A stretch of 64,000 nucleotides of DNA, from assembly GCA_036873755.1 (NCBI GenBank), contig JAVTVY010017484.1, positions 1 through 64,000 of the forward strand, written 5' to 3'. This DNA is from Hanleya hanleyi (taxonomy: Eukaryota > Mollusca > Polyplacophora > Lepidopleurida > Hanleyidae). The position numbers were made by a program, and so were the translations under genes. The notes under the pieces are model-generated. The model was not told where the DNA came from and did no database searches. It saw only the letters and a list, made by a program, of their open reading frames with translations. Positions 59,525 to 64,000 of this stretch are shown in pieces (position 1 is the stretch's first letter; each line of letters opens with the position of its first letter).

Positions 59525-60589
59525 ATGAGGCGACGTGACCGATCGAGATCTCCCTTGGCGCGTGAGAATGTGAGAGGCGAACACGACTTTCCTGAGGATC
59601 CAGCTGTGCCTCCCGCTGACGCCTTGCCCGAAGACCACCCTGTGAGTGACATCTATCGGCGCCATTGGAGCACCATCCGACGATGTTTCCACCGTCATCG
59701 CCCTATTCAAGACTTGTATAATTTCCGGCTACAGGACCTCACGTATCTTCCTAACTATGCCGAGAACATTTTCAGAGACCAAGTGACAGCGTTCAAAGTG
59801 AATATGACATTCGGCTATATTCTACGGCACAAAGAGACGGACCAGTTACGGTATTTTTATCCGAGCAATAATACCTATGTGTTTGACAAGCCATTCACCA
59901 TCATCAATCGTGCGTCACTGGAGCCCCTCATCGACCAACTGACTACGTTGGACCCATTGGAATGGGCCCGGTTGCAACGCCCCAATACCAAGTGGACTGT
60001 GGAAATGGTCACCAACGTGACATTTTTCGTGACCAAAATGAGAGATCATCCTATCGGTGCCCCTGTACTACTACCCCCTTGGCTGCGCAATCGAAAAGGA
60101 CTGTATGCATTAACACAAGGCGCAAATGGACCCTACAAAGACCAGAAATGTCTGTTCCGGTGTTTGGCCATTCATTTGAACGAATGTCATCCCCAGAATT
60201 GTGATAGAGTGGCCAATATCTATTGGAGACAATATTTAGAGGAACAAGGCCTAGATCCGCGGCAGTTCCGGGGAGTCCCATTCAAGAAATTGGATGTCGT
60301 GGAGTCCCTGTTCAACGTCAATATCTTTGTGTACCGTTTACTACGGGAAGAGAAGGAGGATGAAGAGGAGGAGGACGACACATTTGTGGCTGAATTGGTG
60401 CATCGGTCTTCAGAACGGTATGCTTCCACCATGAAAGTCAACATCTTCGACGACGGCGGGGTGAATCATTTTTCCCTGATCTATGATATGAGTCTGTACG
60501 CGCAATCCTACAGTTGTGCCCAATGCCATCGGGTGTTTCACCAACACTCCATTTACATCGACACGAGAAGATTTGTGACCACACTGTGA
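59525..60589 (+). CDS. N-terminal part of protein-primed-type family B DNA polymerase, OTU-like segment
   Basis: First of three frame segments of one polymerase gene. Residues 1-40 are Arg/Pro/Asp-rich and probably disordered. At residues 206-217 DQKCLFRCLAIH, and at 314-319 NHFSLI, give a Cys (209) and His (315) pair in the arrangement of OTU-family cysteine proteases; protease activity is an inference. An acidic run (EEKEDEEEEDD) lies near residue 280. At about 340 a CxxC half of a zinc-finger-like motif begins (SYSCAQCHRVFHQ), and the frame is then lost: its second half continues in the -1 frame from about 60545. The last ~15 residues of this frame are therefore probably not native. The start is the first ATG after the TATA box. 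Composition is coding-like and GC-richer than everything upstream. Confidence 0.85.
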   Translation: MRRRDRSRSPLARENVRGEHDFPEDPAVPPADALPEDHPVSDIYRRHWSTIRRCFHRHRPIQDLYNFRLQDLTYLPNYAENIFRDQVTAFKVNMTFGYILRHKETDQLRYFYPSNNTYVFDKPFTIINRASLEPLIDQLTTLDPLEWARLQRPNTKWTVEMVTNVTFFVTKMRDHPIGAPVLLPPWLRNRKGLYALTQGANGPYKDQKCLFRCLAIHLNECHPQNCDRVANIYWRQYLEEQGLDPRQFRGVPFKKLDVVESLFNVNIFVYRLLREEKEDEEEEDDTFVAELVHRSSERYASTMKVNIFDDGGVNHFSLIYDMSLYAQSYSCAQCHRVFHQHSIYIDTRRFVTTL

Positions 60590-61068
60590 AACGGAAATTT
60601 CCTGGCGGTGTGTACCATAACACGCCCACCATCTTCGAGGAACTGGCCGATGAGGGTCTCATCATACCAGAAGAGCATCGTTATTTCCCCTACCGGGCAT
60701 GTTACGATTTCGAGGCGATGTTGGAACCGATGGACGCGGCCTCGGCGAAAACACAGTGGACACAGCGCCATATTCCCCTGAGTGTCAGTATTTCCAGCAA
60801 CGTACCTGGCTATGACGCTGCACCTGTCTGTTTCGTGTCCACCGGCGACGCCCATGACTTGATTACCCGCATGATGGACTATTTAGAGGAAGTCAGTGCG
60901 GCCAGTACAGAACTATTGGTGTCCAAGTTCCAGGACGTACTGGACCAACTCGACGACCGCATTCCTACACTGGGTGTATCGTTCAGCGACGAGGAAGTGT
61001 CAGAGATGGAGCATAGTGGTCAAATATTTGACAGAGAAGAAATGAAGCATAGTTGGGCAAATATTTGA
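60543..61068 (+). CDS. Polymerase middle segment: zinc-finger half and Exo I
   Basis: This frame (open from before 60514) carries the HxxxC part of the zinc-finger-like motif (LHRHEKICDH), then KFPGGVYHNTPTIFEELADE, a conserved-looking linker, and RACYDFEAM. There D and E (at about 60706 and 60712) form exonuclease motif I (DxE) of family B polymerases. PLSVSISSNVPGYDAAPVCF follows. The segment stops at 61068 inside a 36-bp repeat, where one repeat unit is 37 bp long. No start codon of its own is needed if it is part of one broken gene. The breaks are a missing base (or two extra) near 60540-60560 and one extra base at about 61054; together they return to the original frame. Confidence 0.8.
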
Positions 61069-61132
61069 CAGAGAGGAAATGGAGCACAGTGGGAAAATAT
61101 TTGACAGACAGGAAATGGAACACAGTGGGCAG
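61003..61132 (+). repeat. 36-bp coding minisatellite in the polymerase gene
   Basis: Units at 61003-61038 (36 bp), 61039-61075 (37 bp), 61076-61111 (36 bp) and a partial unit at 61112-61132 encode repeats of EMEHSGQIFDRE. The 37-bp unit has an extra base in AGTTGGGC compared with AGTGGTC, which ends the middle frame at 61068. The repeat sits between the Exo I and Exo II regions, in what is likely a tolerant loop. Confidence 0.92.
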
Positions 61133-63784
61133 GACATTCAACTGCAGGATGTCCCTTTACCTAAACCGTATGCGGAGAAATTGAAAATCCGCTTCCTGCA
61201 ATACTTAGGCCAGTTACTGGTGCTCGGATTCAACTCGGGGCGATACGATCTGAACATGGTGAAGGAATTTCTCTACCCTTACTTGGCCCAGTCCAATACC
61301 ATCAAGTCCGTCATCAAAAAGATCAACAACCACATGGCCCTCACCACCACATCACTCCATTTCCTGGATGTACGGAATTACTTAGCACCTAATTATAGCT
61401 ACGATCAGTGTGTGAAGGCCTATGACTGTGCACAAACCAAAGGGAGGTTCCCTTACACCTACATATCGACGCTCGACCGCTTGGAGGAAACACAGTTGCC
61501 ATCCCGGGACGCGTTCTATGACGATCTCAAGCAAATGGAATGTCCGGAAGACACGTACCAGGAACTACAGCAGGTATGGAACGACCAACACATGCACACC
61601 TTGCGAGATTTCCTGGTGTGGTATAACAATTTAGATGTGGTCCCTTTCCTCGAAGCGGCCGAGAAAATGGTTCAACTCTTTCGTCGCGAGATGCACGTCG
61701 ACATCTTCAAGGAGTGTTTGAGTTTGCCGGGTCTCGCGCTTCGCCATCTCTTCCAAGAGTGTCCTACCTACTTCTCACTGATACAACAAAAAGATGAGGA
61801 CATGTATGATTGTTTAAAACAGAACATCGTCGGCGGACCTAGCCTTATTTTTCACCGCTACCATGAGAAGGATGTCACTACTCTTCCCGGTGGGAAACCC
61901 TGTGCCAAAATCATTGGATTCGACGCCAATGCCCTGTACCTGTGGTCTCTCGCCCAACCCATGCCCAGCGGGCATTATACGCGCTGGTGGACAGACGGTC
62001 AACATTTCACACCTCAACGTACGCCGTACAAACATCTCGCCGACCAGTGGTTGGATTGGGAAGCCGATCGACGGGGAATTTATATACGCCATCAGACCAA
62101 CGCCACAGAGAAGCGCATAGGAGATCGTCGACTCCGCGTCGATGGGTTTGCCCTTGTACAAGGAACACCGACTGTATTTCAATTTTATGGGTGTTACTGG
62201 CACGGCCACCAATGTCCTTTCAGCGCTGGACGCTTCAACGAACGACGTGGGAAATCGGCAGAAGAATTACGAGCAGAAGTGGTGGAGAATGGAGATTACG
62301 TCAAAGAGTTGGGGTACCATCTTATCGAACTGTGGGAGTGTGAATTTCACACCATGTGCCAGGCCCTCCCACACTTACGCGACTTCCTTAAAGCGCGCGA
62401 GTACCCGCTCAGTCGCCGACCACTCTTGATCCTGCCACAGCTTTTCGACGCCGTTCGTTCCGGTACCCTGTATGGATTTGTGGAATGCGACCTGCATGTT
62501 CCCGACCATCTCAAGCCACTCTTCGCCCAGTGCCCGCCTATCTTCAAGAACACGCTGGTGGGTCGGGCTGACATTGGAGAGACCATGGGCGCCTATGCTG
62601 AGGAACATGACGTATTGAAACAACCGCGTCGAATGTTGATTGGGAGTATGTGGGCAGAGAAAATCTTGCTGGGTACCCCTCTGCTACAGTGGTACATGAG
62701 CCATGGCCTCGAAGTGACGCGCGTGTACCAAGTCCTTCAGTACGTACCCAATGCCTGTTTCGCGCGGAATGCCGACATCGTGACGTCTGCCCGACGTGAA
62801 GGGGATCAAGATCCTAGTCAGGCCATCATCGGTGAATCTTGGAAATTGACAGGCAATGGTTACTATGGAAAAACGGTCACCAACCAAGACAAGCACGTCA
62901 ACGTCAATATCTGTACAACCAAACAAGCCCGCAAAAAGATCAACTCGCCTCTGTTTCGGTCCGTCGACGTCATCGATGATGATACCTATGAAATCTCTTT
63001 AGCCAAAAAGACTATCCGTTACAACCTGCCCCTCCAAATTGGATGTATGGTATACCAGGTGGCCAAACTGAGGATGCTCCAGTTCCTCTATGATTTCATG
63101 GGTGTGTATTTCGACCCAGCCGATTGGCAACTCATGGAAATGGACACGGACTCTGCCTACATGGCCGTCTCTAATGCGGATTGGGAGTCCCTGGTGAAAC
63201 CTGAATTACGCGCACAGTATGAGGTGGAACGGGACCAGTGGCTACCTCGACGTGACCATTACCAGTACGACAAGCGGACGCCGGGCCTGTTTAAGCTGGA
63301 GTGGAATGGAGATGCCATGATCGCGCTGTCGTCCAAGACCTACTTCTGTTACGGTGGAGATGGAAACAATAAGTTCAGTTGCAAAGGAGTCAGTCGACGT
63401 GACCCCAACATCGACAAAGCCTTGTACCTGGACGTGCTGCAAAGCCAGACCAGTGCGAGTGGCACTAACCGAGGATTCCGCGTCGTCGACCACCAGATGC
63501 GAACCTACATCCAGAAACTAATGGACATACATATTTGGACTCTAAATTACTCTCTATATATACATTACACCATGAACTTGTTTGTCATTCTTTTGAATAA
63601 GTACTCGATATACGTCAGTTCGATGACTCGGTTTAACTGTTATATACTCCACTGTGATTTCTCTCTCTCTCTATACATACGTTCACCTCAATTCTTGTTT
63701 GCAACGTTCTTATATACTTGTACATACATTCTTGTTCACTTGTTCACCTTAATAAATATTCGAACTTCACTTGGGTTTTCATGA
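61079..63784 (+). CDS. Family B DNA polymerase, exonuclease and polymerase domains
   Basis: The largest segment of the gene, in the same frame as the first. Residue numbers are from 61079. Exo II is FNSGRYDLN (N52, Y56, D57); Exo III is YNNLD (Y182, D186); motif A is DANALY (D282); motif B is KLTGNGYYGK (K589, N593, Y595-Y596); motif C is MDTDS (D689, D691); KxY is KTY (753-755). All key catalytic residues are present. Between motifs A and B, RVDGF...FQFYGCYWHGHQCP (about 356-380) and a later WECEF resemble the endonuclease-like insert seen in related animal transposon polymerases. After about residue 810 (nt 63510) the composition turns AT-rich and the sequence no longer looks like the conserved C-terminus. 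The last ~90 residues are probably not native. Confidence 0.9.
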   Translation: MEHSGKIFDRQEMEHSGQDIQLQDVPLPKPYAEKLKIRFLQYLGQLLVLGFNSGRYDLNMVKEFLYPYLAQSNTIKSVIKKINNHMALTTTSLHFLDVRNYLAPNYSYDQCVKAYDCAQTKGRFPYTYISTLDRLEETQLPSRDAFYDDLKQMECPEDTYQELQQVWNDQHMHTLRDFLVWYNNLDVVPFLEAAEKMVQLFRREMHVDIFKECLSLPGLALRHLFQECPTYFSLIQQKDEDMYDCLKQNIVGGPSLIFHRYHEKDVTTLPGGKPCAKIIGFDANALYLWSLAQPMPSGHYTRWWTDGQHFTPQRTPYKHLADQWLDWEADRRGIYIRHQTNATEKRIGDRRLRVDGFALVQGTPTVFQFYGCYWHGHQCPFSAGRFNERRGKSAEELRAEVVENGDYVKELGYHLIELWECEFHTMCQALPHLRDFLKAREYPLSRRPLLILPQLFDAVRSGTLYGFVECDLHVPDHLKPLFAQCPPIFKNTLVGRADIGETMGAYAEEHDVLKQPRRMLIGSMWAEKILLGTPLLQWYMSHGLEVTRVYQVLQYVPNACFARNADIVTSARREGDQDPSQAIIGESWKLTGNGYYGKTVTNQDKHVNVNICTTKQARKKINSPLFRSVDVIDDDTYEISLAKKTIRYNLPLQIGCMVYQVAKLRMLQFLYDFMGVYFDPADWQLMEMDTDSAYMAVSNADWESLVKPELRAQYEVERDQWLPRRDHYQYDKRTPGLFKLEWNGDAMIALSSKTYFCYGGDGNNKFSCKGVSRRDPNIDKALYLDVLQSQTSASGTNRGFRVVDHQMRTYIQKLMDIHIWTLNYSLYIHYTMNLFVILLNKYSIYVSSMTRFNCYILHCDFSLSLYIRSPQFLFATFLYTCTYILVHLFTLINIRTSLGFS
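63751..63756 (+). terminator. Polyadenylation signal, plus strand
   Basis: AATAAA in AT-rich sequence about 240 bp after the end of conserved polymerase sequence, followed by T/GT-rich sequence. Confidence 0.5.
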
Positions 63785-63789
63785 AGTTT

Positions 63790-63795
63790 TTTATT
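63790..63795 (-). terminator. Polyadenylation signal, minus strand
   Basis: AATAAA on the minus strand, about 80 bases after the stop codon of the convergent ORF at 63874. It faces the plus-strand signal at 63751, so the two transcripts would end tail to tail. Confidence 0.5.
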
Positions 63796-63873
63796 GAACA
63801 CCACCACCACCATGCTCCGAGCAGGTTATATCATGGTCTTAACACCTATGTTGGGTTTCTGGGTATTGATGGG

Positions 63874-64000
63874 TCACTTCCCGAGCACTGAAAGAGTTTC
63901 CAATGTTTCCTTAGACGTCCGGATGTTCAACCTCCGGGACCTTTTCACCGGCCTGGCCCTGGACGCAGCACGCAGCGCGCGCGCGCGCGTTCTCCGGAAG
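63874..64000 (-). CDS. C-terminal end of a convergent, very basic protein (partial)
   Basis: Read from the right edge, the minus strand is open for 41 codons to TGA at 63874-63876. Ten of the first 23 visible residues are Arg, with one Lys (RTRARALRAASRARPVKRSR); a more ordinary tail follows (KETLETLSVLGK). The rest lies outside the window. A basic C-terminal tract would suit a nucleic-acid-binding or nuclear protein. Its convergent position next to a self-synthesising-element polymerase suggests it belongs to the same element. The CG alternation at 63975-63990 contributes part of the Arg/Ala content, so a chance ORF is possible. Confidence 0.45.
   Translation of the reverse strand, partial: FRRTRARALRAASRARPVKRSRRLNIRTSKETLETLSVLGK

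Noticed and set aside
60540..60560. Programmed -1 ribosomal frameshift at the first break in the polymerase gene
   Set aside because: I found no canonical slippery heptamer, so indel or assembly error is the simpler reading; left open only as a test.
59843..63493. Additional ORFs on both strands within the polymerase gene
   Set aside because: Shadow frames of a real coding region; no motifs of their own.

Overview
The window is animal nuclear DNA: no operons, no bacterial-type gene packing, abundant micro- and minisatellites, two tRNA-derived SINEs, many hairpin (inverted-repeat) elements, and only one region of unmistakable protein-coding sequence. Marine-invertebrate tandem repeats and scattered GGGAGAYAAC motifs (46689, 55705, 59000) are reminiscent of mollusc genomes. 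I infer a lophotrochozoan, probably a mollusc, with moderate to low confidence.

Layout. 1-59.4 kb is gene-poor. It holds: (i) hairpin elements built from short palindromic modules (43-1020, 7.1-10 kb, 14.1-15.3 kb, 29.4-30.2 kb, 34.3-34.6 kb, 35.4 kb, 37.1-37.4 kb, 45.0-45.5 kb) and plainer inverted-repeat elements (29.1, 47.8, 50.5, 51.1, 52.8, 53.4 kb); (ii) a 3'-anchored, 5'-truncated retroelement-like family, with copies at 2.0-2.8, 20.8-21.2, 24.8, 32.2, 33.0, 46.8 and 52.3 kb, the first preceded by broken coding remnants; (iii) two SINEs, both on the minus strand (23.65-23.97 and 30.54-30.76 kb); (iv) tandem arrays, notably about 45 copies of a 40-bp unit at 24.9-26.8 kb, 14 copies of an unrelated 40-bp unit at 31.6-32.2 kb, and about 13 copies of a ~155-bp unit at 38.9-40.9 kb; (v) one likely host exon on the minus strand (22487-22785) with a consensus splice donor.

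Right end, 59.4-64 kb. A TATA box is followed by a large family-B DNA polymerase gene. Read 5' to 3' it has an OTU-like cysteine-protease-like segment, a zinc-finger-like motif, a 3'-5' exonuclease domain, and a polymerase domain with motifs A, B, C and KxY intact plus an endonuclease-like insert between A and B. The reading frame is broken twice, by shifts of opposite sign; the second break lies in a 36-bp coding minisatellite. A very basic ORF converges from the right edge. This looks like one end of a large self-synthesising DNA element of the Polinton/Maverick/adintovirus kind or a relative. No integrase, ATPase, capsid gene or terminal repeat is visible here, so the assignment is an inference.

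The most unusual non-coding observation is that several sequence-unrelated hairpin elements share one design: short palindromes repeated at about 20-22 and 41-43 bp, close to two and four turns of B-DNA.
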